This document shows, in pieces, positions 1 through 8,502 of a stretch of 52,799 bases of DNA; within the stretch, counting starts at the first letter, position 1, and every line of letters starts with the position of its first letter. A program made the position numbers and the translations under genes. Origin of the DNA: Pseudomonadota bacterium (GTDB lineage: Bacteria; Pseudomonadota; Gammaproteobacteria; Acidiferrobacterales; Acidiferrobacteraceae); assembly GCA_021841585.1 (NCBI GenBank), contig JAKBUS010000009.1:1-52799 (forward strand). Direction: 5' to 3'. The notes under the pieces are model-generated. The model ran no database searches, had not been told where the DNA came from, and saw only the letters and a list, made by a program, of their open reading frames with translations.

Positions 1-2
1 CC

Positions 3-410
3 GATCTGACACCCATTGCCACGGACGACCCGCGGTTGCGCTCGCTCGTGGTCGAAATCACCGAGCGCGAACCCATCCCGCAGCTTGCGGTCTTGGCGGG
101 CATGCTGCACCCGCTGCTCACGGCCGGCGTGCGCCTGGCGCTCGATGATTTCGGCAGCGGCTATTCTTCATTTCTGTATCTCGCCGATCTCCCCATCTCC
201 TTTCTCAAGATCGAGCGGGCCTTGGTCGCCCGCGCCGGGCGCGATGCGCGTATCGATGCCATGATTCAGAGCATCGTGTGTCTCGCGGGCGAGCTCGGCA
301 TCACCACCATCGCCGAGGGCATAGAGTCTGCGGCGAGCGCCCAGGCCGTGGCGGCCCTTGGCGTTTCATGGGGGCAGGGTTATCACTTCGGGCGGCCGGA
401 ATGTGACTGA
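3..410 (+). CDS. EAL-domain c-di-GMP phosphodiesterase, C-terminal fragment (runs off left edge)
   Basis: This is the last 135 codons of an EAL-domain protein whose frame is open to the left edge. Visible family landmarks are VVEITERE, the DDFGSGYSS metal/substrate loop, the FLKIER strand with the conserved lysine, and the late segment TIAEGIES followed by GQGYHFGRP. EAL domains hydrolyse cyclic di-GMP to pGpG in the cytoplasm. The EAL motif itself and any sensor or GGDEF part lie outside the window, so catalytic competence cannot be judged. It converges on cbbO, with 234 bases between the stops and no clear terminator. Confidence 0.9.
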   Translation, partial: DLTPIATDDPRLRSLVVEITEREPIPQLAVLAGMLHPLLTAGVRLALDDFGSGYSSFLYLADLPISFLKIERALVARAGRDARIDAMIQSIVCLAGELGITTIAEGIESAASAQAVAALGVSWGQGYHFGRPECD

Positions 411-644
411 CAAAGGGCACGGCGCAAGATCGAAGCGGCGGGCCGCCTCATTGCTACAAGATGTATCACGGGCGATCCGCCGCCCATGGATCATGCGAGG
501 CGAGGTTCGCGGTCTCGAGGGGATCGGCGCATGCCTGTTCGCGTGCCTTACGTAAACGCCCGAAGTGTGCCTTGATGCGCGCACGTCGCGACCATGAGGC
601 ATGCAGCCGGACGCGTCCCGGGACCCACTCATTGGCCGCGCCCT

Positions 645-2759
645 TCAGCTCGTGAGGTGGCGATAGATGTCGGATATCTTCAAGGGAAGCTTGCGCACGT
701 CATCGATCTGCGCGTAGTTGGCGGCGCCGTACATGTGCGGCAGATAGTCGCGCGCATCGGTGTCGATGGTGATGCAAAAGGCGTGGATGCCGTCGCGTTT
801 GGCCTCGAGCAGCGCCTGACGCGTGTCCTCTATCCCATAATCGCCCCGATAGCCGTCATAATCATCGGGCTTGCCGTCCGACAGGGTGATGAGCAGCTTG
901 GTGCGCGCCTCCACGCCGTTTAGCAGGCCGCAGAGGTGGCGGATCGCAACCCCCATGCGGGTATAGTCCTGGGGCTTCATGCCGGTGATGCGCGCGCGGA
1001 CCCGGTCGTCGTAGGGGTCTTCGAAGCGCTTCACGCGGTACATCTCACAGCGCTTGCGTGTGATCCCCGAGAACCCGTAAATGGCGTAACGGTCCCCGAG
1101 GATCTCCAGGGCCTCGCACAGCAGCACCAGTGACTCGCGCTCGGCATCATTGATCCAGCCCTTCGTCGACCCGCTCATATCGACCATGAACATGACGGCG
1201 ATATTGCGCGCGAAACGCCGGTTACGCAGAAACAGCCCGTCAGGAAGTTCGCGACCCGAACGCAGCTCCGCGAACCCCTGGACCAGGGCGTCGAAATCGA
1301 TGTCGTCCCCGTGCTTCTGGCGTCTCTGGGTAGCGTTTTCCCCACGCAGCGCCTCGAATGTCTTGCGTAGCCGCGCGGCGAGGCCGGCATATTTCCGCAA
1401 GGTATCCGCGACGAACGGCTCGTTTACGGGATGGACATCGAGTTCACGCAAGACGCACCACTCCTTGCGGTAATGCTGGCGCTTGTAATCCCATTCGTTG
1501 TAATGAAATGCGCCTTCTTCGTGGTAGGTCCCCTTCCAGACGTCTTCCGGTTTCCGGGTGTTTTCCGTCGCGTAGCCCCCATCGCCGGCCGCCACCAGGT
1601 ATTCGTCCGGGATATCGCCGAGGTCCTGGACGATCGATTGCATCAAAGTGCGCACGTCCGGTGGTGGCACTAGTGCCTGACCATCCAGGAGGAGGGTGAG
1701 ATCGTTGCGGCCGGTCTCGTCTTTGTGGACAGCAAACCGCCGCTCATCGGGGGTGGTCGTTTTGCCATTCAGGATGGTCTTCAAGGCATTTTGCAGCGCC
1801 ACGCGCTCCTGTTCCAGGCGTTCGGTAAGCGCCGTGGCCACCGCCGCCGGGTCGAGCACGCCCTGATAGAGGCGAGGCTTGGGCAGGGGTTCACCGTAAA
1901 GGGCGGCCACGGCCTCGTAGGTATCGTCAACGGTGGCGCCGGCTGCCTCGAGCCGGGCGATCCAGGGTGTCCACGAGGCGGGCGCCGATGGGCGAGCCTC
2001 GAGGGCGCAGAGTTCCCGGTAGAGCCCAGGCAGCTCGCGCGCGAGGCAGGCGTCGAGGCGGATGGTCTCCAGGGCATGAAAGAGGTCGCGGGCATAGGTT
2101 GCGTCCGGCAAGGACTGACAGCGTTCCTGGAGGCGCGCGGGATCGTCGCCTGGAAACGTCCCGAACCAGGACTGTGCCCAGAGGTGGGCGGCCAAGACTT
2201 TGTAGAGGCGCAAGTTCCCGGCGCGCGTCGGCAATGCTGCGATCATCGCCGGGAGATAAATGCGCGTGGTGTCGGTAAAGGCAGGCTCCCCGGTTTCGAG
2301 TTTGAGCGGCCTTCCGGAAAGCGCCTGGAGAAAAAGTTCGAGGATCGGCCCGACCTCCTCGAGGGTCACGGCGCGGGCGCGCTGCGCGCGTACCGCGGCA
2401 AACGCCTCGACCTCGCTCAAGGCGGTGATCGCCGGGTATAGCCCCATTTTGTCGTAGACGTCCATGGCCTGGATGATCCAGGCCTCGGCATCGTCCAGGG
2501 CCATGCGTTTTAGGCCCTCGGCCGCGCGGTTGGCAAAATGATAGGCGAGCTCGGGGTTGGTCTTGGCGATGATGGCGATCCAATGGCGGGCAAAATCCTG
2601 CTGGTCGCGGGCGAGCGCTGCCAGCGTGACCGCGGCCGCGCGGCTGGTGCGGCGTAATGACAACGCGGCATCGAGCTCTTCGTCCAGCCAGTCCTCGAGT
2701 TCCGAGGCGCTGAAGGCCTCAGGACCGGTCATGGCAATCACCCGCATGGGTCGCGGCAC
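645..2759 (-). CDS. cbbO: CbbO, Rubisco activase subunit with C-terminal von Willebrand A domain
   Basis: About 704 residues. The long helical N-terminal region is followed near residues 530-700 by a von Willebrand factor A domain with the MIDAS start DMSGS (DxSxS), a later TLSDGKPDDYDG segment and the FCITID strand. CbbO is the adaptor that docks the AAA+ ring CbbQ on inhibited Rubisco so that inhibitory sugar phosphates are removed. The NorD family is the alternative, but NorD normally sits beside norCB, which is absent. The start is uncertain: GTG at 2759 has a weak AAAGG seven bases upstream, and ATG at 2747 or 2732 are alternatives. It lies downstream of cbbQ on the same strand, but a plus-strand gene occupies the space between them. 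Confidence 0.85.
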   Translation of the reverse strand: MPRPMRVIAMTGPEAFSASELEDWLDEELDAALSLRRTSRAAAVTLAALARDQQDFARHWIAIIAKTNPELAYHFANRAAEGLKRMALDDAEAWIIQAMDVYDKMGLYPAITALSEVEAFAAVRAQRARAVTLEEVGPILELFLQALSGRPLKLETGEPAFTDTTRIYLPAMIAALPTRAGNLRLYKVLAAHLWAQSWFGTFPGDDPARLQERCQSLPDATYARDLFHALETIRLDACLARELPGLYRELCALEARPSAPASWTPWIARLEAAGATVDDTYEAVAALYGEPLPKPRLYQGVLDPAAVATALTERLEQERVALQNALKTILNGKTTTPDERRFAVHKDETGRNDLTLLLDGQALVPPPDVRTLMQSIVQDLGDIPDEYLVAAGDGGYATENTRKPEDVWKGTYHEEGAFHYNEWDYKRQHYRKEWCVLRELDVHPVNEPFVADTLRKYAGLAARLRKTFEALRGENATQRRQKHGDDIDFDALVQGFAELRSGRELPDGLFLRNRRFARNIAVMFMVDMSGSTKGWINDAERESLVLLCEALEILGDRYAIYGFSGITRKRCEMYRVKRFEDPYDDRVRARITGMKPQDYTRMGVAIRHLCGLLNGVEARTKLLITLSDGKPDDYDGYRGDYGIEDTRQALLEAKRDGIHAFCITIDTDARDYLPHMYGAANYAQIDDVRKLPLKISDIYRHLTS

Positions 2760-2799
2760 CCATCGGCCTTTCGGGTCCTTTTCTGCTACTCTTTAGCGC

Positions 2800-3048
2800 A
2801 TGGATATCGATCTCTATCATCGTCCCGATTGCCACCTCTGCGAGGACATGGCGCGCGCCTTGGCGCCCCTTGCGGCCGAGCTCGGTTTGATCGTCCACAC
2901 GATCGACATCGAAAGCGACCCGAACCTCGAGGCGCGCTATGGCCTCAAGGTCCCGGTATTGGTTCATGACGGCATCGAGATCTGCTGTTATCGCCTCGAT
3001 GAGGACGCCGTGCGCCGGGCTGCGGCCGCTAAAAAAGCGAGGCACTGA
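2800..3048 (+). CDS. Glutaredoxin/thioredoxin-like small redox protein
   Basis: 82 residues with a single thioredoxin-like fold. The CHLC active-site pair is at residues 11-14 after the first strand, and a VPVL cis-proline segment lies near residue 52. Size and layout match the glutaredoxin-like DUF836 family of small thiol-disulfide proteins; the substrate is unknown. It is divergent from cbbO (40 bases between starts), and its 3' end overlaps the 3' end of cbbQ by 20 bases on the opposite strand. It therefore sits antisense inside what would otherwise be a cbbQO operon. Whether it acts on CbbQO or Rubisco is not shown by the sequence. Confidence 0.85.
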   Translation: MDIDLYHRPDCHLCEDMARALAPLAAELGLIVHTIDIESDPNLEARYGLKVPVLVHDGIEICCYRLDEDAVRRAAAAKKARH

Positions 3049-3826
3049 GTTCATGGATGGCGGCCAGCATCTCCGGGTCGTCGGTGAGGGCTTGGGCGAT
3101 CGCGCCCCGGCACGCGGCGACCGGGCTTATACCCGACACCATGAGCTTGGCGGCATGCACGAGCAGGCGCGTGCTCGCGCCCTCCTCTAACCCGCTGCCC
3201 TTGAGATTGCGCGTCATCGCGGCAAACTTGACGAGCTTGCCGGCAATCTCGTCCCCCACGCCGCTTTCGTGATCCACTATGCGCTTCTCAAGATCGGCGG
3301 ATGGGTAGTCGAATTCGAGCGCCACGAAACGCTGGCGGGTGCTCTGCTTTAAGTCCTTGAGTACACTCTGATAGCCGGGGTTGTAAGAGATCGCCAAGGC
3401 AAATTCCGGGGGCGCGGACAATACCTCTCCGGTCTTCTCGACGGGCAGCACCCGTCGGTCATCGGCGAGGGGGTGGATGACGACCGTCGTATCCTTGCGG
3501 GCCTCGACGATCTCGTCCAGATAGCAAAGGCCGCCGATGCGTACCGCCCGCGCAAGCGGACCATCGACCCACGTCGTGTCTCCGGCGGTGATCAGATAGC
3601 GCCCCACGAGGTCGGAGGCGGTGAGATCGTCATGACAGGAGACGGTCACGAGCGGACGCTTCAGGCGCCATGCCATATGCTCCATGAAGCGCGTCTTTCC
3701 GCAGCCCGTGGGACCCTTCAGCAAAACAGGGATCTGATTGCGGTAGGCGCTCTCGAACAAAAGAATCTCGTCGCCTTGCGGCTCATAGTATGGCTCCTTC
3801 GTCACGAGAAGGGCTTCAGATTTCAC
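3029..3826 (-). CDS. cbbQ: CbbQ, AAA+ Rubisco activase ATPase (MoxR/NorQ family)
   Basis: About 265 residues. Opening segment [10 protein letters not shown], Walker [22 protein letters not shown], the Walker B region LCYLDEI, then SYNPGYQS and the sensor regions of MoxR-type ATPases. CbbQ forms a ring that uses ATP to remodel inhibited Rubisco together with CbbO. I chose the GTG start at 3826 because the sequence ACGAGGTGCC lies just upstream and because family members begin a few residues before EPYYEP. An ATG at 3934 would add 36 unsupported residues and has no ribosome-binding site. NorQ is the main alternative, disfavoured because no nitric oxide reductase gene is nearby. Rubisco genes are not in the window. 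Confidence 0.87.
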   Translation of the reverse strand: MKSEALLVTKEPYYEPQGDEILLFESAYRNQIPVLLKGPTGCGKTRFMEHMAWRLKRPLVTVSCHDDLTASDLVGRYLITAGDTTWVDGPLARAVRIGGLCYLDEIVEARKDTTVVIHPLADDRRVLPVEKTGEVLSAPPEFALAISYNPGYQSVLKDLKQSTRQRFVALEFDYPSADLEKRIVDHESGVGDEIAGKLVKFAAMTRNLKGSGLEEGASTRLLVHAAKLMVSGISPVAACRGAIAQALTDDPEMLAAIHELSASLF

Positions 3827-4333
3827 GGCACCTCGTTCCACATATCCCTCGTTCTTCGCGGCAGTGATACGGCTACAGTATGCCAAAAGCATCCGACAAT
3901 CCAAAAAGCCATTGACGGCCCGGTCACCGTCCATGCGCCATCGGCCATGAGTCCCTTGTCACATACGCCTACGCCAGTAGGCGCGCAATATTCAGGGGGC
4001 GCACGCATTTAAGGCATGGGGACCTTCGCTCCGCCCCGGGGCTGATCCGGGATTCATCGCTTGTCCTTGAGAATTGCGGTTGACGATCGCGGCATCTCTC
4101 TCCACAATGCAATCGAACATATTTGTTTATTACGAGAGCGTGGGGTCCCACCCGCGCGGGGCAGCACGGCCGGCCGAGCCGGCACTCGTCTACGCGGCAT
4201 CTTATGGCGCCATAGAAAGTTTCTAACCATGGCCCTAGCTCTTACGGGCTTCTTCGGCGTATAACGTGGACGGCCCCTCCCGGCGCGAGCCGTGGCTGGC
4301 TTTAGCGAACGCCACCCCTGAGGAGATCGCTTA
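3827..4333. other. Divergent intergenic region between cbbQ and qmoA
   Basis: About 500 bases with no convincing gene. A 67-codon frame at 4061-4264 has no recognisable domain and no good ribosome-binding site. The region must hold the promoters of cbbQ (leftward) and of the qmo operon (rightward). One sigma-70-like promoter is visible at 4080-4108, which would leave a leader of about 220 nt before qmoA. I saw no known riboswitch in it. Confidence 0.5.
4080..4108 (+). promoter_or_regulatory. Candidate sigma-70 promoter for the qmo operon
   Basis: TTGACG (4080-4085, five of six consensus bases), a 17-base spacer, then CACAAT (4103-4108, four of six). Orientation and position suit the qmoA operon. 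The -10 is weak, so this remains a candidate. Confidence 0.4.
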
Positions 4334-5617
4334 ATGGCGGACGTAGTTGCAACACATGAGACCATCGTGGTGGTCGGTGGCGGCATCAGCGGGATGACCG
4401 CGGCCGTCGAGGCCGCCGAAACCGGCAAGAACGTCATTCTGCTCGAACGAACGCCCTCTCTCGGGGGCCGCGTCAACCAGCTTTATAAGTATTTCCCGAA
4501 GTTATGCCATCCGACCTGCGGCATGGAGATCAACCTCCGCCGCCTACGCGCCAACAAGCGCATCAAGGTCCTGACCCTGGCCGAGGTCTCCAAGGTGGAG
4601 GGGCGCGCCGGTGATTACAAGATCTCCGTTACCCTCCATCCCCGCTACGTGAATGATCATTGCACCGCCTGCGGAGCCTGCGGCGCAGCGGTTTCCGCCG
4701 AAATTCCCAACCCCTTCAACTATGGAATGAGCCGCATGAAGGCCGCCTATCTGCCTTCGCTGATGGCTTATCCCCAGCGCTACGTCATCGACCCATCCAT
4801 ACTGGGAACTCCCGACGCCGAGAAGGCCAAAGAGGCCTGCAAGTATGGCGCGGTTGATCTCGACATGAAGGCCGAAGAACTTACCTTGAGCGCCGGCGCG
4901 GTGGTGTGGGCAACAGGCTGGCGCCCCTATGACGCCGGAAAGATTCAGCCGTACGGCTATGATCGCTTCGATAACGTCATTACGAGCGTCGAGTTCGAGC
5001 GGCTGTCGGATCCGCGTGGTCCCACGGGAGGGCGCATCGTCCGTCCGTCCGATGGCAAAGAGGCCAAGAATGTGGCGTTTATTCAGTGCGCCGGGTCTCG
5101 CGACCGCAATCACTTAAAGCACTGCTCGCGCATATGCTGCATGGCATCCCTGAAACAGACGACCTACATGCGTGAGCGTTTCGGCGACGAGGCGCAATCC
5201 ACGGTTTATTACATCGACATCCGCGCCATCGACCGCTTCGAGGATTTTTATCAGAAGGTGCAGGCCGATTCGACGGTGCGATTCGTGAAGTCCAAGGTGG
5301 CGAATATCACCGAGGACGAGGTGACGGGTGACGTCATATTGCATGGCGTCGATACCGAGGGTTACCACCGCTATGACAATCGCCATGACCTGTGCGTACT
5401 GGCGGTTGGTATGGAGCCAAGCGTGGACGTGAGGACTATCGCCGATGTCGCGGTCGATGCCAGCGGCTTTATCGAGATGGGTGCGACGGATGGCGGCCTG
5501 TTCGGTGCCGGGTGCGCGACCAACGCGCTCGATGTAAACCGATCGGTGCAAAGTGCCACGGCAAGTGTCTTGCGCGCCGTGCAGGTGGTGAACCGCGTGG
5601 CGAAGGCGGAGGGTTAG
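4334..5617 (+). CDS. qmoA: QmoA, HdrA-like FAD subunit of quinone-interacting oxidoreductase
   Basis: 427 residues. The FAD dinucleotide fold has GGGISG at residues 15-20 and TPSLGGR downstream. An HdrA-type cysteine segment, CAGSRDRNHLKHC then RICC, lies in the second half, and the C-terminus has GLFGAGCATNALDV. Residues 110-116 are CTACGAC, three cysteines of a ferredoxin motif without the usual fourth Cys-Pro. QmoA is an HdrA homologue that transfers electrons between quinone-side partners and APS reductase or related sulfur enzymes. The start is supported by GAGGAG nine bases upstream. It is the first gene of a tight four-gene operon (3 bases to qmoB). Gene order qmoA-qmoB separates it from canonical hdrA. 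Confidence 0.9.
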   Translation: MADVVATHETIVVVGGGISGMTAAVEAAETGKNVILLERTPSLGGRVNQLYKYFPKLCHPTCGMEINLRRLRANKRIKVLTLAEVSKVEGRAGDYKISVTLHPRYVNDHCTACGACGAAVSAEIPNPFNYGMSRMKAAYLPSLMAYPQRYVIDPSILGTPDAEKAKEACKYGAVDLDMKAEELTLSAGAVVWATGWRPYDAGKIQPYGYDRFDNVITSVEFERLSDPRGPTGGRIVRPSDGKEAKNVAFIQCAGSRDRNHLKHCSRICCMASLKQTTYMRERFGDEAQSTVYYIDIRAIDRFEDFYQKVQADSTVRFVKSKVANITEDEVTGDVILHGVDTEGYHRYDNRHDLCVLAVGMEPSVDVRTIADVAVDASGFIEMGATDGGLFGAGCATNALDVNRSVQSATASVLRAVQVVNRVAKAEG

Positions 5618-5620
5618 GAC

Positions 5621-7858
5621 ATGGCGGACATGAAGATCGGCGCTTACGTATGTCAGGGCTGCGGCCTGGGTGAGCGTCTAGATACCAAGGCCCTCACCCT
5701 GGTCGCGCAAAAAGAGGGCAAGGCGCACGTCGTGCGCGAGCACGAATTCCTGTGCAATGGCCAGGGCGTGGCGATGATCCAAAAGGACATCGACGAGGGC
5801 GTAAACCGCGTCGTGATCGGCGCGTGCTCGCGCCGCGCCAAGGCCGAGGCCTTCAGCTTCGAGAATGTCGCGGTGGCGCGCGTGAATCTGCGCGAACAGG
5901 TCATATGGTCGCAACCCGCCACTGAAGAGGCGCGCGAACTGACCCAGGAGATGGCCGCCGATTACATGCGCATGGGCTGCGCCGAGGCGAAAAAGGTCCA
6001 GGCCCCGATCCCGAATCCCGAGCACGGCACCAATCGGCGCGTGCTGGTGGTCGGCGGCGGCATTACCGGCATGACCGCGGCGCTCGAGGCCGCGCGCGCC
6101 GGCTATGATGTCCTGCTGGTGGAAAAGACCGGGGCCTTGGGTGGCTTCATGGCCAAGCTCCACAAGCGGATTCCGTACCGCGAGCCATTCGCCGATCCGC
6201 AGGCAACCGGCGTGGAGGCCTTGGCGGCGGCCGTGGCGCAGGAGTCCCGCATCACGGTGTTCCTCAATTCCACCACCACGCGTACGAGTGGCGCCCCAGG
6301 CCGCTTCAGTGTCGATATCACCACCGAAAGCGGCCAGACGCAGACTGAGAATGTGGGCGCCATCGTCATGGCGAGCGGCTTTACGCCCTATGACGCGGCG
6401 AAGCTCCCGGAGTTCGGCTACGGCAAGAGCCAAAACGTCGTCGACCAGGCGGGTCTCGAGGCATTGGCGCGCGCCGCCGCCGCCAAGGGCGAGCCGATGC
6501 GCCGACCTTCCGACGGGAAAGACATCAAGAGTGTGGTCTTCGTCCAGTGCGCCGGTCAGCGCGATGCGACCGGGACGCACCTCAAGTACTGTTCCGGCCA
6601 TTGCTGCAATACCAGCATGAAGCAGGCGATGTACTTCAAGGAACAGAACCCCGACATCGACACCGCCATCATCTATACGGATCTGCGCACGCCTGGCAAT
6701 GGCGAGGATTTCTACCGCAGCGCCCAAAGAAAGGGCGTGATCTTCACCAAGGGCAAGGTGGCGTCGGTGGATGTCAATTCGAGCGGCGCGGCCACCGTTC
6801 ATTTCCACGATCTTATTTTGGACGACAAGGCGGCGACCATGAAGGACGTCGATCTGGTCGTTCTCGCCACGGGCCAGGTGCCGAATTCCGGGGTCAATAT
6901 CGATATCCCTGCCGGTGCCGAAGACGTCGATGTGGCCAAGGCGGCTGAGCAGTCTGTGTCGGTCTTGAATCTTACCTATCGCCAGGGTCCGGACGTCCCG
7001 CAGCTCCGGTATGGCTTTACGGATTCGCACTTCATCTGCTTCCCGTACGAGACCCGCCGGACCGGCATTTATACCGCTGGACCGGTACGCCGGCCCATGG
7101 ATATCGCGCAGGCGGTGGAGGATGCCACCGGGGCGGCCCTGAAGGCGATACAGGCGGTCGAGAACGCCGGTCTCGGGCGCGCGGCGCATCCTCGCTCGGG
7201 CGACTTGAGCTATCCGACCTTTCGCCGCGAGGGCTGCACGCAGTGCAAGCGCTGTACGGTCGAGTGCCCATTTGGGGCGATCGACGAAGACGAGCAGCGC
7301 TACCCGCAGTTCAACGAAAGCCGCTGCCGGCGCTGTGGCACCTGCATGGGCGCGTGCCCGGTGCGTGTCATATCGTTTGAAAACTACTCAGTCGACAGTG
7401 TAGGCTCGCAGATCAAGGCCGTGGATGTCCCCGACGAGTTTTCGGAAAAACCACGCATCCTTCTGCTCGCCTGCGAAAACGATGCCTATCCCGCGCTCGA
7501 CATGGCCGGGGTGTCGGGACATACCTCGAGCGCGTTCATCCGGACCATACCTGTGCGCTGCCTTGGTTCTGTCAACATGATCTGGATCACCGACGCCCTG
7601 AACAGCGGCTATGATGGGGTGATGATGATGGGGTGCCGGCATGGCGACGAATATCAGTGCCATTTTGTGAAGGGATCGGAGCTTGCGAGCTATCGAATGA
7701 GCAAGATCGACGATACCCTGAAGAATCTGAACCTTGAGAAGGACCGTGTCCGGCTACTCGAGGTCGCCATCGCCGATATCAAGAGGGTTCCGGAGCTCAT
7801 CAATGATTACGCCGCCAAGATCCAGGAAATCGGCATGAGTCCGTTCAAGGGTTTCTAG
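5621..7858 (+). CDS. qmoB: QmoB, HdrA-like flavoprotein with two [4Fe-4S] clusters and MvhD-like C-terminal domain
   Basis: 745 residues, the usual QmoB length. The N-terminal HdrA domain has CQGCG at 11-15. FAD motif GGGITG is near residue 145. An HdrA cysteine motif (CAGQRD, then KYCSGHCC) is in the middle. A double ferredoxin domain near 538-580 has CTQCKRCTVECP and CRRCGTCMGACP. The last 140 residues resemble the MvhD delta subunit (LLACEND, then MMMGCRHGDEYQCHF). It forms the electron-transfer core with QmoA and hands electrons to the HdrC/HdrB pair encoded downstream. The ribosome-binding site is GGAGGG. No frameshift or missing motif was seen. Confidence 0.92.
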   Translation: MADMKIGAYVCQGCGLGERLDTKALTLVAQKEGKAHVVREHEFLCNGQGVAMIQKDIDEGVNRVVIGACSRRAKAEAFSFENVAVARVNLREQVIWSQPATEEARELTQEMAADYMRMGCAEAKKVQAPIPNPEHGTNRRVLVVGGGITGMTAALEAARAGYDVLLVEKTGALGGFMAKLHKRIPYREPFADPQATGVEALAAAVAQESRITVFLNSTTTRTSGAPGRFSVDITTESGQTQTENVGAIVMASGFTPYDAAKLPEFGYGKSQNVVDQAGLEALARAAAAKGEPMRRPSDGKDIKSVVFVQCAGQRDATGTHLKYCSGHCCNTSMKQAMYFKEQNPDIDTAIIYTDLRTPGNGEDFYRSAQRKGVIFTKGKVASVDVNSSGAATVHFHDLILDDKAATMKDVDLVVLATGQVPNSGVNIDIPAGAEDVDVAKAAEQSVSVLNLTYRQGPDVPQLRYGFTDSHFICFPYETRRTGIYTAGPVRRPMDIAQAVEDATGAALKAIQAVENAGLGRAAHPRSGDLSYPTFRREGCTQCKRCTVECPFGAIDEDEQRYPQFNESRCRRCGTCMGACPVRVISFENYSVDSVGSQIKAVDVPDEFSEKPRILLLACENDAYPALDMAGVSGHTSSAFIRTIPVRCLGSVNMIWITDALNSGYDGVMMMGCRHGDEYQCHFVKGSELASYRMSKIDDTLKNLNLEKDRVRLLEVAIADIKRVPELINDYAAKIQEIGMSPFKGF

Positions 7859-7867
7859 GAGGCACAA

Positions 7868-8491
7868 ATGGGCGATATCAATACGGCAATGACGGAGCAG
7901 TATCGCAACGACTTCCTGAAGGAAGTGGAGGCGAACGTCGAGGAAGGCCAATGGGTCAAGATGTGCATGCAGTGCGGGGTCTGCTCCGGCTCGTGCCCGC
8001 TCGGCCCCGCCTGGGAGCACCCTCCGCAGGAAATCTTTATGATGATCCGCGCCGGGCGCCGGGATGAGGTGTTGAAGAGTGAATCGATGTGGATGTGCAC
8101 CTCTTGCTACAACTGCATCGTGCGCTGCCCGCGCGAGCTGCCGATCACGCACATCATGCATGGCCTTGCCAACTACGCGCACAGGCTTGGGCTCGCCCCC
8201 AAGATGAACCCGACCCGGCGCTTTGCCAAGATGTTCTGGAAGAACTTGACGAAGTCGGGGCGTGTGAACGAGATCCAGCTATCCGTGGGGCTTTATTTCA
8301 TGGACGGATTCAAGACCGGGGTGGCGCGGGCATGGGCCATGAAGGATATCGGCCTTGGCATGCTGAAGACCGGCCGCCTGAATCCCTTGGGTTTCGTGAA
8401 CCACAAGGGTTGCAAGGACAAGAATGGCATTCATAAGATGCTAAAGAAGGCCCGGGAGATCGAGGATCGGCGCAAGGGCTTTGCCGCCTAA
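7868..8491 (+). CDS. hdrC: HdrC-like [4Fe-4S] subunit (takes the place of the QmoC iron-sulfur part)
   Basis: 207 residues with two complete [4Fe-4S] motifs: C33, C36, C39, C43 (CMQCGVCSGSCP) and C77, C80, C83, C87 (CTSCYNCIVRCP). There is no membrane segment, so this is not full-length QmoC, which carries a haem b membrane domain after a similar iron-sulfur part. HdrC passes electrons between HdrA-like subunits and HdrB. A strong GGAGG ribosome-binding site precedes the start, 9 bases after qmoB, and hdrB follows 11 bases downstream. This gives the QmoAB-HdrCB arrangement known from organisms lacking qmoC. Confidence 0.9.
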   Translation: MGDINTAMTEQYRNDFLKEVEANVEEGQWVKMCMQCGVCSGSCPLGPAWEHPPQEIFMMIRAGRRDEVLKSESMWMCTSCYNCIVRCPRELPITHIMHGLANYAHRLGLAPKMNPTRRFAKMFWKNLTKSGRVNEIQLSVGLYFMDGFKTGVARAWAMKDIGLGMLKTGRLNPLGFVNHKGCKDKNGIHKMLKKAREIEDRRKGFAA

Positions 8492-8502
8492 GAGGTGTTC
8501 GT

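Noticed and set aside
4061-4264. 67-codon frame upstream of qmoA
   Set aside because: No domain and no ribosome-binding site; the start overlaps a candidate promoter.
5678-7189. Long 503-codon minus-strand open frame
   Set aside because: It lies entirely antisense inside qmoB, has no recognisable domain and is explained by high GC content.
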